17,064 nt of DNA from positions 16,570 to 33,633 of the forward strand of contig LFTF01000099.1 in NCBI GenBank assembly GCA_001512945.1, read 5' to 3'. The first letter of the stretch is position 1. Every line of letters starts with the position of its first letter. This DNA comes from Clostridiales bacterium DTU023 (lineage in GTDB: Bacteria; Bacillota; Clostridia; Saccharofermentanales; DTU023). The position numbers and the translations under genes were made by a program. Below, piece by piece: positions 1 to 7,882 of the stretch. A model generated the notes under the pieces. It was given only the letters and a program-made list of their open reading frames with translations, was not told the DNA's origin and did not search any database.

Positions 1-575
1 CGTCCCTCATAGAGCGCGTTCAACCGCGACTGAACATCGTACTGCACCATAAATAATCCTATGCCCAGAAAAATGGTCAGAAGAATCCATACCAAAAATT
101 TGCTTTCTGAATAAAACCCTCTTCTTCGGTCAACTTCCATCATGGCTTTATCAACCTGTGACATCCAGATGATCGTGAATACGCCACATGTGATAAGACC
201 AAGAATGGGGTAAAGCGAATTGGTCGCTTCATTATCGCCAAGAACAGCATTGATCTCCTCAGAAATCGAGTACATCCAGATTATCCCGTAAATACCACAT
301 GTCACTATCGTGAGAAGAATGACCATACCCGGGGATCTGATCTGTCCGCGGAATCCTGTCAGCGGTCTTTGCTGCTGATACGGCGGCTGCTGGTACGGGG
401 GTGGTTGCTGGTACGGGGGTGGTTGCTGGTACGGGGGTGGTTGCTGGTACGGAGGCTGCTGATTCGGAACTGCTCCCACCGGCGGCTGTTGCGCAGCTTG
501 TAGGATGGGAGCGCCGCACAAGGTGCAATAGGCTGCATTGTCAGGCACGCTGTGGCCATTGGGGCATGTTTTCAT
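1..575 (-). CDS. Zinc-ribbon / DUF4234 membrane protein (3' end off window)
   Basis: The frame is open from an ATG at 573-575 to the left edge (191 codons, no stop), so the C-terminus lies outside. The start is supported by AGAGAGGTG about 6 nt upstream on the minus strand. The protein begins with a short zinc-ribbon-like motif (CPNGH near residue 4, then CTLCG near residue 18). A low-complexity Gln/Pro/Tyr tract (about residues 39-67) follows, built from tandem QQPPPY units. Then come hydrophobic segments: MVILLTIVTCGIYGIIWMY, characteristic of DUF4234; a second TCGVFTIIWM segment; and a third near the edge (VWILLTIFLGIGLFM). The family is of unknown function; the architecture suggests a small membrane protein with a cytosolic zinc-ribbon head. 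It is divergent from the PBP gene and shares its 180-bp upstream region. The family call is fairly safe; the role is unknown. Confidence 0.8.
   Translation of the reverse strand, partial: MKTCPNGHSVPDNAAYCTLCGAPILQAAQQPPVGAVPNQQPPYQQPPPYQQPPPYQQPPPYQQPPYQQQRPLTGFRGQIRSPGMVILLTIVTCGIYGIIWMYSISEEINAVLGDNEATNSLYPILGLITCGVFTIIWMSQVDKAMMEVDRRRGFYSESKFLVWILLTIFLGIGLFMVQYDVQSRLNALYEG
376..459. repeat. 18-bp coding tandem repeat
   Basis: Three perfect 18-bp copies (TGGTACGGGGGTGGTTGC on the plus strand) occupy 391-444, flanked by degenerate 15-bp versions at 376-390 and 445-459. On the minus strand they encode repeated QQPPPY units of the DUF4234 protein linker. Because the copies are perfect and in frame, copy number can change without breaking the gene. 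Confidence 0.9.
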
Positions 576-754
576 AGGTAACACCTCTCTTCATTGGTCT
601 TGGCTTATCTGGCGGTTTATCTTTCTAATGTCACATCATAACATCGACATGGAGTCCGGTGTGATAAAATAGGCATGCTCCGAATAATGAGCACAACACT
701 CTGACGAAAACAATCTTAGCTGAAAATTAACCCTGTGAAAGGGTCTTGGAAAAG

Positions 755-3283
755 ATGAACGACGGCAACCGACACCAAAATCAACACGGCAAGCGACAGG
801 GCGGCGCAACGGACAGACCGTCGCCCCAGGTTCGGCGCGCGCGCCCCAACGGACAACCTGATTCGACCCAGGTGACGCGCCGCGTAACCGGTGGCGAACG
901 AAAACTCAAATCCGATTCCTCACACACGACCCGCCGGCCACAGCAGATCCCTCAAATCGCGCACGCCTTGCCTGAGGATATCCGCAACAGCCGCAAGTAT
1001 AAGGCAAGCAAGCGAGATCTCCGTAAACGTGTTAAAGGTCGCCCCACGCGCAGCATGTCTGTGGTATCCGTCCCCATGGCACTTTGGTCAGGTATCCGCA
1101 AAGCACTTCTTGTCTTACTGATCATTGTAGTCGCCGCCGGTGCGTTATTTGGGGGAGCTGGACTCGGTGTGCTTTCCGGATATATATCGACAGCCCAGCC
1201 TCTGGAAATTGCTGATGTCAAAAAGACTTATGAAGCTACCAATATTTATGACCGGAACGGCAAAGAAGCCGCCGTATTGACAGGCTCACAAAATATTTTG
1301 CGTGAGTATGTTCCTATTTCCGTGGTTAAACCAACCTATATTGACGATGCGTTTATCGCGATTGAAGATGAACGGTTTGAGACACACCACGGGATCGACC
1401 CCAAACGAATTGCCAGCGCCGTAGGTAACGTTTTCATCCAATTTGGTTCGGAAACACATGGTGCCTCCACGATCACTCAGCAAGTAGTCAAAATGATGTC
1501 TGGTGCTGATGTGCGCTCGGCCCAAAGAAAAATCCAGGAATGGGAACGCGCAATCGACCTTGAGAAACGATTGTCAAAAGACGAAATCATGGAACTTTTC
1601 GTCAACATGGTGCCAATGGGGGGACAATACGTCGGCGTCCAGTCTGCGGCCAAAGTCTATTTCGGTAAGGAAATCTCCAAGCTCGATCTGGCTGAATGCG
1701 CTTTTCTAGCGGGTATTCCCAATCTCCCCTCTATTTATAATCCGACCACTGAGTACGGTAAACGCAACGCGCTTAGGCGGATGAGAATCACATTGGCAAA
1801 GATGCTTGAGCTGGGAAAAATCACAGAAGCCGAATACCAGGAAGCCCTTAATCGCGAACTCGTTTTCATAACCACAGAGCAAGATAGCGGCACTTCCTCA
1901 ATAAATTCCTATTTTGTTGATGCCGTTATTAATGAGGTGATCGAGCAGTTGATCACGCAGCGCGGTTATTCGAGACAGCTGGCAAACGTCGCGGTATTCC
2001 AACACGGGTTAACAATCGAGACGACTATGGATCCCGATATCCAGCGCTTGGCTGAAGAGAGTTTCAAAAAGAAAGAACTTTTCTCCTCCAATTACGATGG
2101 CTTGCCCGACAGCCCACAAGTGCCACAGGCCGGTATCACGATTATCTCAAACGATCCCGATTCTCTGGGTCAAATTGTGGCCCTTGTCGGAGGCTTCGGC
2201 GATAAAAAAACAAATCTTGGATTTAACCGTGCCACGCAAGCCTACAGGCAACCGGGTTCATCAATCAAGCCTATCCTTGTCTACGCGCCCGCTATCGATA
2301 CAGGTGTAGTAACAGCTGCTTCAGTTCTAATTGACGAGGAAAAGCATTTGGATCCCAGAAACCCTGACCGTGCCTGGCCTCAGAATTCGGACAGACGCTA
2401 CGAAGGCCCTGTTACCGTCCGCCACGCGTTGCGCCATTCGCTCAACACAACAGCCGTAGAAGTGTATACAGAATTATTGACACCATCGATCGGGTTATCG
2501 TACCTGCAACGTATGGGAGTTGACCGTATAAATGAGCAACAACCGGCGGGCGCTATCGGAGCCTTCACTTATGGGATGACAACCATCGAAATGGCCGGTG
2601 CTTTCTCTGCGCTAGCAAATCACGGTATTTTTACAAAGCCGTATCTTTTCACGCGAGTGTTGGACGCTGAGGGCAATGTCCTCCTCGAATACAAACCTCA
2701 TTTCGAACAGGTTTTCTCACGTGAAACCGCCGATATCATGACAAATCTCCTCGTGGATACACTCAGAAACGCGCCATGGATCAGACCGTATTCAAGCATA
2801 GGCAAGCAACCCGCCGCAGGTAAGACAGGAACGTCAGACGAGCGCAACGACCGCTGGTTCTGCGGATATACGCCATACTACACCGCCGCCGTCTGGTACG
2901 GATTCGACAATGCGAACGGACGTCGCATGGAGATCAGCCGGGCTGACACACCGAGCCCCATCAGAATATGGGCCGATATCATGACCAATATTCACGAAGA
3001 GCTAGAAATCCAAAATTTCACAATGTCAGAAAATGTTGTGTCACGCAAGGTTTGCGCTGAGTCAGGCATGCTCCCCACTCAATGGTGCCCGAATACCATC
3101 ACTGAATTTTTCGACTCGACAAAGAAACTGACATTCCCACAAATTCCCTGCACACTTCACGATGAGGAGACAGTTGAGCAACCTGAGACGAAACCCTCAG
3201 AAACGGAACCAACCGGTCCCGAAATTATCGTTCCGCCAGAGGGAACCACACAAGATCCTCCCGCCCCTCCATACGATCCTTAA
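755..3283 (+). CDS. Class A penicillin-binding protein (bifunctional transglycosylase/transpeptidase)
   Basis: Membrane-anchored peptidoglycan synthase that polymerises lipid II (GT51 domain) and cross-links stem peptides. Residue numbers count from an in-frame TTG at 746. I prefer the ATG at 755 because AAAGGG (738-743) sits 11 nt from it but only 2 nt from the TTG. Order: a long basic cytoplasmic tail (1-112); one membrane segment (about 115-147); GT51 with EDERF (207-211), GASTITQQ (239-246) and KDEIMELFVNMVPMG (278-292); then the transpeptidase with SSIK (Ser505 nucleophile, Lys508), SLN (565-567) and KTGT (693-696). After the transpeptidase come a Cys-containing segment (about 770-802) and an acidic Pro/Glu tail, common in Clostridia PBP1 homologues. 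All catalytic motifs are present, so it should be active. It is monocistronic by spacing and divergent from the DUF4234 gene. Confidence 0.96.
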   Translation: MNDGNRHQNQHGKRQGGATDRPSPQVRRARPNGQPDSTQVTRRVTGGERKLKSDSSHTTRRPQQIPQIAHALPEDIRNSRKYKASKRDLRKRVKGRPTRSMSVVSVPMALWSGIRKALLVLLIIVVAAGALFGGAGLGVLSGYISTAQPLEIADVKKTYEATNIYDRNGKEAAVLTGSQNILREYVPISVVKPTYIDDAFIAIEDERFETHHGIDPKRIASAVGNVFIQFGSETHGASTITQQVVKMMSGADVRSAQRKIQEWERAIDLEKRLSKDEIMELFVNMVPMGGQYVGVQSAAKVYFGKEISKLDLAECAFLAGIPNLPSIYNPTTEYGKRNALRRMRITLAKMLELGKITEAEYQEALNRELVFITTEQDSGTSSINSYFVDAVINEVIEQLITQRGYSRQLANVAVFQHGLTIETTMDPDIQRLAEESFKKKELFSSNYDGLPDSPQVPQAGITIISNDPDSLGQIVALVGGFGDKKTNLGFNRATQAYRQPGSSIKPILVYAPAIDTGVVTAASVLIDEEKHLDPRNPDRAWPQNSDRRYEGPVTVRHALRHSLNTTAVEVYTELLTPSIGLSYLQRMGVDRINEQQPAGAIGAFTYGMTTIEMAGAFSALANHGIFTKPYLFTRVLDAEGNVLLEYKPHFEQVFSRETADIMTNLLVDTLRNAPWIRPYSSIGKQPAAGKTGTSDERNDRWFCGYTPYYTAAVWYGFDNANGRRMEISRADTPSPIRIWADIMTNIHEELEIQNFTMSENVVSRKVCAESGMLPTQWCPNTITEFFDSTKKLTFPQIPCTLHDEETVEQPETKPSETEPTGPEIIVPPEGTTQDPPAPPYDP

Positions 3284-3328
3284 GACAAGTCGTCAAGCGC
3301 AGTCTCTTTTTCGCCTGACGGCCAGGGG

Positions 3329-3372
3329 CGACACCATCTCTCCCTGAGCCGCTTGGTGTGGTTCTTTTTTTT
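3329..3372 (+). terminator. Probable Rho-independent terminator after the PBP gene
   Basis: ACACCA (3331-3336) pairs with TGGTGT (3354-3359), with possible extension through C3329-G3361. A run of eight Ts follows at 3365-3372. The loop is long (17 nt), so the hairpin is only moderately convincing, but it lies 45 bp after the PBP stop codon. Confidence 0.45.
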
Positions 3373-3382
3373 ATGAGATAAT
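3353..3382 (+). promoter_or_regulatory. Candidate promoter for the purine-salvage genes
   Basis: TTGGTG (3353-3358), an 18-nt spacer and GATAAT (3377-3382) preceded by TG form a plausible sigma-A promoter with an extended -10. It overlaps the terminator arm and T-tract. It would give a leader of about 75 nt before the phosphorylase start. Inferred from consensus only. Confidence 0.4.
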
Positions 3383-3463
3383 ACAAAAGACACGTTTAGG
3401 AGATCGCTGAGCTGTGCCAGGAATTTTTCCCTAACAGATAGCGACCAATGATTAGGAGGATTC

Positions 3464-4300
3464 ATGGCAGAGCAGCACAATTTTGAGCACTATCAAAAAG
3501 CAGCAGATTGGTTAAAGGAACGGACAGCCGTCCGTCCTGAATTCGCTGTTATTCTTGGCTCATCCCTCGGTGCAATTACCGAACGAATGACCGATACCGA
3601 GATTTTCGATTATTCCGACATACCGGGCTTTTTGCTCCCGACAAACCCTTCCCACGCGGGTAAACTTGTTTTTGGGAAGATGGGCGAACGTCCGACCGTT
3701 ATTATGTCGGGTCGTTTTCATTTTTATGAGGGATATTCACATCAGGTGCTGGCGCTTCCCGTGCGCGTGCTTTCACTTCTGGGAGTCAAGACCTTGATCG
3801 TCACAAATGCCGCCGGCGGAGTTAATCTCGATTATCAAGTCGGCGACATTATGGTGATGTCGGACCATCTCAACATGGTGGGCGTTAGCCCCATGACAGG
3901 TCCAAACATTGCAGCGTTCGGACAACGGTTTTACGATGTAAGCAAATTGTACACACCCTTTTTAAGACAACTTGCCCATGAAACGGCCGCTACGCTGACC
4001 CCTCCGCTTACGCTTAGGGAAGGCGTCTACTATTATTGCACCGGTCCTCATTTTGAAACACCAGCGGAAATCCGGGCGATCCGAATACTTGGCGGGGATG
4101 CCGTCGGCATGTCAACCGTGTCGGAGACGCTGACAGCCGGACACTGCGGGATGGAGGTCCTGGGATTCTCTCTGATCACTAACATGGCAGCCGGCGTGCT
4201 CGACCAACCACTCTCCGACGAAGAGGTCGGCATCGCGGCCCGAGCAGCAGCAGACACGATGGGAGCACTCATCGAAGGCATTATCGCCCGGAAAGGATAG
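3464..4300 (+). CDS. punA: Purine nucleoside phosphorylase (trimeric type)
   Basis: Cytosolic enzyme that phosphorolyses (deoxy)inosine and (deoxy)guanosine to the base and (deoxy)ribose 1-phosphate. The 278-aa length matches the low-molecular-mass trimeric family. Visible landmarks are the phosphate loop GSSLG (32-36), His64 in SHAGK, GRFHFYEGY (83-91, with the Arg84 and His86 equivalents), TNAAGG (114-119), GPHFETPAE (194-202, base-binding Glu198), GMSTVSE (215-221, Met216) and Asn240 in ITNMAAG. An Asn at that last position is the usual mark of 6-oxopurine preference. The start has a textbook site, AGGAGG at 3454-3459. It is followed after only 2 nt by an amidohydrolase, so the two are almost certainly co-transcribed. 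Confidence 0.95.
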   Translation: MAEQHNFEHYQKAADWLKERTAVRPEFAVILGSSLGAITERMTDTEIFDYSDIPGFLLPTNPSHAGKLVFGKMGERPTVIMSGRFHFYEGYSHQVLALPVRVLSLLGVKTLIVTNAAGGVNLDYQVGDIMVMSDHLNMVGVSPMTGPNIAAFGQRFYDVSKLYTPFLRQLAHETAATLTPPLTLREGVYYYCTGPHFETPAEIRAIRILGGDAVGMSTVSETLTAGHCGMEVLGFSLITNMAAGVLDQPLSDEEVGIAARAAADTMGALIEGIIARKG

Positions 4301-4302
4301 AC

Positions 4303-5607
4303 ATGTTATTTCATGACATCGCACTGATTGATAAAGACGGCATTACACGAGAACATCGAAATGTCCGTGTTGAAGATGCCCTGATCACCTCAATTGAACC
4401 CTGCGCGACCACACTCGATGAAGCGCAGGCGCAGGAAATTGAGGTCTACGACGGCCGCGGTAAGCTCATTATCCCCGGATTTTTTAACAATCACTCACAT
4501 GTTCCCATGACACTAACGCGCGGATATGGGGAAGGCTTGTCCCTGTATGACTGGCTCTACAAGCGAATATTTCCATTCGAAGCGCTGCTCACAGAAGAAG
4601 ATATGTATTGGGGAGCAATGCTCGGGATTGCGGAGATGTTAAGTGGCGGCACAGTGTCATTCACCGATATGTATATGCGAATCCAAGGCATTTACCGTGC
4701 CGTCATGGAAGCAGGTATAAAGGCCAGTCTGGCAAACGGACTGACAGGAGATGCCTCGACGAAACTCGAACAAACAGTATGGTACCGGGAAACAGAGACA
4801 TTGCGCCGCGACGCGGAAACGTCCGATGGCCGCGTCATCGCCAACGCATCTCTTCATGCGCAATACACGAGCGCGCCTGAGCTCGTCCGGCAGATTGCCG
4901 AATACGCGAAGGACAAACAGCTTCGGATGCACGTTCACCTTTCGGAAACAATAGGTGAGCATGAGGAGTGCAAAGAAAAATACGGAAAAACCCCCGCGCG
5001 CTATTTCACCGATCTTGGTCTGTTTGACGTTCCGACATCCGCTGCGCACGCCATTTTTATCGAAGGAGAAGATTATGATTTGCTCCGGGATAAGAAAGTC
5101 ACGCTGTGCCATAATCCGTCGTCCAACTTGAAAATTGGAAGCGGTCTCGCAGATGTCAAGAAATGGCGTGATCACGGTATTCGAGTGACCATCGGGACGG
5201 ACGGTGCGGGAAGCAACAACAACCTCGACATGATCGAAGAGGTCACGCTCGCTTCTTATCTAGCTAAGGGCATCCACCGAGACCCCTTGCTCTTCTCGAC
5301 CGGTGAACTTCTGACGTTCGCCACGCGCAACGGCGCGCTGGCTCAGGGAAGAGAAGATACGGGATTACTTGAACCCGGTTACCGTGCCGACCTCGCTGTC
5401 GTCGATATGACGTCCCTCCACTTCCAACCTCTCTACGACATCGGTACGAGCTTATTCACCAATGCCAATGCGTCAGACGTTGTGCTTACCATGGTTGACG
5501 GGCGCATACTGTACAAGGATGGCCAGTTTACGACCATTGATATTGAGAAGGTGCTGTGGAACGTGTACCGCATACGCGACAGAAATCTCGCAACATTGGC
5601 AGAGTGA
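4303..5607 (+). CDS. Amidohydrolase, MTA/SAH (or adenosine) deaminase type
   Basis: Metal-dependent cytosolic hydrolase of the TRZ/ATZ-SsnA branch of the amidohydrolase superfamily (434 aa). Metal ligands are visible: HSH (64-66) at the end of the first barrel strand, HVHLSE (210-215), His249 in SAAHAIF, and Asp300 in GTDGAGSNN. TLTRGYGEGLSLYDWL (70-85) and CHNPSSNLKIGSG (269-281) are typical of 5'-methylthioadenosine/S-adenosylhomocysteine deaminases, which deaminate adenosine-type nucleosides to inosine-type ones. The gene starts 2 nt after the phosphorylase stop, with GGAAAGGA inside the end of punA as a likely ribosome binding site. Context fits deamination followed by phosphorolysis in purine salvage. 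Substrate within the family (MTA, SAH, adenosine, or another aminopurine such as guanine) cannot be fixed from sequence alone. Confidence 0.88.
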   Translation: MLFHDIALIDKDGITREHRNVRVEDALITSIEPCATTLDEAQAQEIEVYDGRGKLIIPGFFNNHSHVPMTLTRGYGEGLSLYDWLYKRIFPFEALLTEEDMYWGAMLGIAEMLSGGTVSFTDMYMRIQGIYRAVMEAGIKASLANGLTGDASTKLEQTVWYRETETLRRDAETSDGRVIANASLHAQYTSAPELVRQIAEYAKDKQLRMHVHLSETIGEHEECKEKYGKTPARYFTDLGLFDVPTSAAHAIFIEGEDYDLLRDKKVTLCHNPSSNLKIGSGLADVKKWRDHGIRVTIGTDGAGSNNNLDMIEEVTLASYLAKGIHRDPLLFSTGELLTFATRNGALAQGREDTGLLEPGYRADLAVVDMTSLHFQPLYDIGTSLFTNANASDVVLTMVDGRILYKDGQFTTIDIEKVLWNVYRIRDRNLATLAE

Positions 5608-5639
5608 TCGTCCCATATATTGATATATCTTGAAAAGTT

Positions 5640-5708
5640 GATAGGGATCCGGAGCGGATCCCTATCGAGGAGACGTATGAAGAGGTGTCTTCTGTAGCTC
5701 ATCGCTAC
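5640..5708 (+). promoter_or_regulatory. Three back-to-back perfect hairpins
   Basis: Hairpin 1: 5640-5650 pairs with 5656-5666 (GATAGGGATCC / GGATCCCTATC, 11 bp, 5-nt loop). Hairpin 2: GAAGA 5679-5683 with TCTTC 5688-5692. Hairpin 3: GTAGC 5694-5698 with GCTAC 5704-5708. None has a plus-strand T-tract. The first could be a Rho-independent-like 3' end for the punA-deaminase transcript; alternatively the set forms a structured leader for the next gene, which lacks an obvious ribosome binding site. Confidence 0.4.
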
Positions 5709-5746
5709 GATGACAATATAACCCCTACTTATTGAATCGAAACATC

Positions 5747-6496
5747 ATGAATTTGAACAATTACTACAATCGCGTGATTTTGCGGAAACAAAAGTCACTT
5801 TTCAACCGCTTTATCACTATTTCTCTGATACTGTTCGCAGTTCTGCTGATCACCTTGCCCATCACAGGGTGCCGCTTTTTTAATCGCAATCATGTCATTT
5901 CTCCCTCGGATACCCTGTCACTTACGGCAATCAAGACACAAAAAGCCGACCAAACACTGCTTGCCATCCCAATCGATCGACCTTTATCAGAATCTGAAGC
6001 AGTCGCCATGGCCGAGCGCCTGATAATTCCGTTAGAATCATATGATGTGCTCAGACCGGGAGGCGCGGCAGATCTTTTACAGCTTGAAAAGGTAGTCATC
6101 GAACGTGTCGTCGACGGAGATACCTTGATCGTCCGCTGGCAAGACAAGTCCACACGTCTTCGCATGATCGGAATCGACGCGCCTGAATCTTACTCGCACC
6201 ACGACGACGCGTTGAGAACACACAAAGGTGAATCGGTCTCCCGAATTGTCAATGCTTGGCTGGACGGCCGGGAGGTCTACCTGCAATTTGATGTATCGCA
6301 GTTTGATCCCTATGATCGTCTGCTCGCTTACGTTTGGCTTGACAGTCACACAATGGTCAACGAAGTACTCGTGCGTGAGGGGCTTACAGAGGAACATCGC
6401 TATAAACCGACAACGCACTTTAATGATTACTTCGCGACGCTCGAGAAAAAGGCAAAAGACGAGAACCGGGGTATCTGGAGTAACGGAAAACCATAA
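5747..6496 (+). CDS. Thermonuclease (SNase-fold) lipoprotein
   Basis: Residues are numbered from an in-frame TTG at 5732. I prefer the ATG at 5747 (Met6), but neither start has a recognisable ribosome binding site. A basic N-terminus and hydrophobic stretch (27-43) end in the lipobox LPITGC, with lipid-modified Cys47 predicted, so the protein should be anchored outside the membrane. The SNase domain covers about 118-250. Its catalytic set is present: Asp128 and Asp130 in VDGDT, Arg144, Asp149 and Glu152 in RMIGIDAPE, and Arg196 in YDRLLAY, matching staphylococcal nuclease Asp19/21, Arg35, Asp40, Glu43 and Arg87. The C-terminal RGIWS is also typical. Predicted Ca2+-dependent extracellular nuclease. 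The gene is 45 bp upstream of msrAB, so read-through into that gene is possible. Confidence 0.9.
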   Translation: MNLNNYYNRVILRKQKSLFNRFITISLILFAVLLITLPITGCRFFNRNHVISPSDTLSLTAIKTQKADQTLLAIPIDRPLSESEAVAMAERLIIPLESYDVLRPGGAADLLQLEKVVIERVVDGDTLIVRWQDKSTRLRMIGIDAPESYSHHDDALRTHKGESVSRIVNAWLDGREVYLQFDVSQFDPYDRLLAYVWLDSHTMVNEVLVREGLTEEHRYKPTTHFNDYFATLEKKAKDENRGIWSNGKP

Positions 6497-6541
6497 GCCG
6501 CGTTCACTGGTTCATAATTAAAGCAAAAGGAGGATCACACA

Positions 6542-7597
6542 ATGAAATCAAAAACTATCTATCTCGCAGGCGGATGCTTCTGGGGTGTTGAGCGCTATTT
6601 CCAGCTCCTCCCCGAAGGCATTCTTGAGACCGAATCAGGTTATGCGAACGGTACGACGGACAATCCTTCTTACGAGGAGGTTTGTCGCGGTGACACAGGA
6701 TTTGCCGAGACGGTACGAGTCGTCTACGATGCCGACACATTGTCGCTCACCTCGATTCTCGCCCATTTCTTCCGGATCATTAATCCCACGACAAGAGACC
6801 GTCAGGGCAATGACTATGGCACACAATATCGGCCAGGTGTTTTTTACACAGATACAGACGATTTTGCAACGATCTGCGATTACATCGACGCCCGACGCAA
6901 GGATTACACCCGACCCATTGTGGTTGAAGTCCTTGAACTGCAAAACTTCTATCCCGCTGAAGACGGGCACCAGAATTACCTGTTGAAAAGACCTTCAGGA
7001 TACTGCCATGTGGATCTCAGTCAGGTCGGCACGGCTCTGCGCCCGGAAGAACTACCCGAGGCAGTTGAGGAACCGATCAATTCGGGAGAGATCCTTGACC
7101 CGCATGCGATTGAACCCGAGCAAACAAATAGTAAAAATCACGCCTCGTATACTCGTCCCGACAAGGCCGAACTGCGCGAACGATTGACAGAATTGCAGTA
7201 CAAGGTGACGCAGGAGAATGCCACTGAACGACCATTCTCGAATGAGTTTGACAATCTTTTTGAACCAGGCCTCTACGTCGATATTGTGAGCGGTGAACCG
7301 CTCTTCAGTTCTCGCGATAAATACGATGCCGGCTGTGGGTGGCCCGCTTTTACTCGCCCAGTGGCAAAAGGCATGGTCCGATACCACGACGACACAAGTT
7401 TGTGGCGAAAACGCGTAGAAGTTCGAAGCGCGAGCGCAGATTCACATCTTGGACACGTTTTTGAGGACGGCCCTCAGGAGTCAGGCGGACAACGCTACTG
7501 CATTAACAGCGCGGCGTTGCGTTTCATTCCGCTGTCAAAAATGGAAGAAGAGGGATACGCGGACTGGATCCCCGAAGTAGTCGGAACTGCTCTGTAA
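6542..7597 (+). CDS. msrAB: Fused peptide methionine sulfoxide reductase MsrA-MsrB
   Basis: Reduces both S- and R-methionine sulfoxide in oxidatively damaged proteins. The MsrA domain (about 4-150) carries the catalytic GCFWG motif (Cys12) and DRQGNDYGTQYRPGVFY. An approximately 50-residue acidic linker follows. The MsrB domain (about 205-345) shows YDAGCGWPAFT, DSHLGHVFEDGP and the catalytic RYCINSAALRF motif (Cys320). The four zinc-binding cysteines of the other MsrB subtype are absent. The length of 351 aa is typical for cytosolic MsrAB fusions, and no signal peptide is seen. The start is fixed by AAAGGAGG at 6526-6533. Confidence 0.96.
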   Translation: MKSKTIYLAGGCFWGVERYFQLLPEGILETESGYANGTTDNPSYEEVCRGDTGFAETVRVVYDADTLSLTSILAHFFRIINPTTRDRQGNDYGTQYRPGVFYTDTDDFATICDYIDARRKDYTRPIVVEVLELQNFYPAEDGHQNYLLKRPSGYCHVDLSQVGTALRPEELPEAVEEPINSGEILDPHAIEPEQTNSKNHASYTRPDKAELRERLTELQYKVTQENATERPFSNEFDNLFEPGLYVDIVSGEPLFSSRDKYDAGCGWPAFTRPVAKGMVRYHDDTSLWRKRVEVRSASADSHLGHVFEDGPQESGGQRYCINSAALRFIPLSKMEEEGYADWIPEVVGTAL

Positions 7598-7642
7598 TGA
7601 AACGCATATGAGAGCAGCCCGTAACGCGTCTCAAAGTTCAGA

Positions 7643-7648
7643 TATGAT
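7643..7648 (+). promoter_or_regulatory. -10 element of the SRP RNA promoter
   Basis: TATGAT lies 7 nt before the proposed RNA 5' end. No good -35 hexamer is visible at 16-18 nt spacing, so the promoter call rests on the -10 and its position. Confidence 0.4.
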
Positions 7649-7654
7649 ACACTG

Positions 7655-7838
7655 GTAAGTGCCTGTCAGCGTCTTTACATGAAGGTGGGCAGGCTCGGTA
7701 GGTTAATGCCGTATCTGAGCCGCAACTGAACGCGGGGCCCGTGCGATGTAGCCCTGTGAACCCCGTCAGATCCGGAAGGAAGCAGCGGTAAGCGGATCCC
7801 TACAGGCGCCGCGGGGAAACCTGATTCGGTTGCGGCTT
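7655..7838 (+). ncRNA. ffs: Signal recognition particle RNA (large, Alu-containing type)
   Basis: RNA scaffold of the SRP that targets membrane and secreted proteins. The diagnostic helix-8 tip, with asymmetric loop and GGAA tetraloop (CCGGAAGGAAGCAGC), lies at about 7772-7788. AGCCGCAAC (7718-7726) pairs with GTTGCGGCT (7829-7837), closing the long S-domain rod. Upstream, the GTGCCTG region and the hairpin opened by GCTC (7693-7696) and closed by GAGC (7717-7720) form an Alu-type 5' domain, as in Bacillus scRNA rather than the short E. coli 4.5S RNA. The 5' and 3' ends are approximate. It lies directly upstream of dnaX, a common Bacillota arrangement. No clear terminator separates it from dnaX. 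Confidence 0.92.
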
Positions 7839-7882
7839 AAATACGGTATTATTTTGGAGAAATGATGATATGAGGTATAACC

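Noticed and set aside
376..459. CRISPR array
   Set aside because: Units are contiguous 18-mers without spacers and lie inside a coding frame.
3389..3463. Purine riboswitch in the punA leader
   Set aside because: The leader is about 75 nt with only a weak stem, and the conserved purine-riboswitch core was not found.
4657..5175. 172-codon ORF antisense to the amidohydrolase
   Set aside because: It lies opposite a well-supported gene with all its catalytic motifs, has no ribosome binding site and no recognisable domain.
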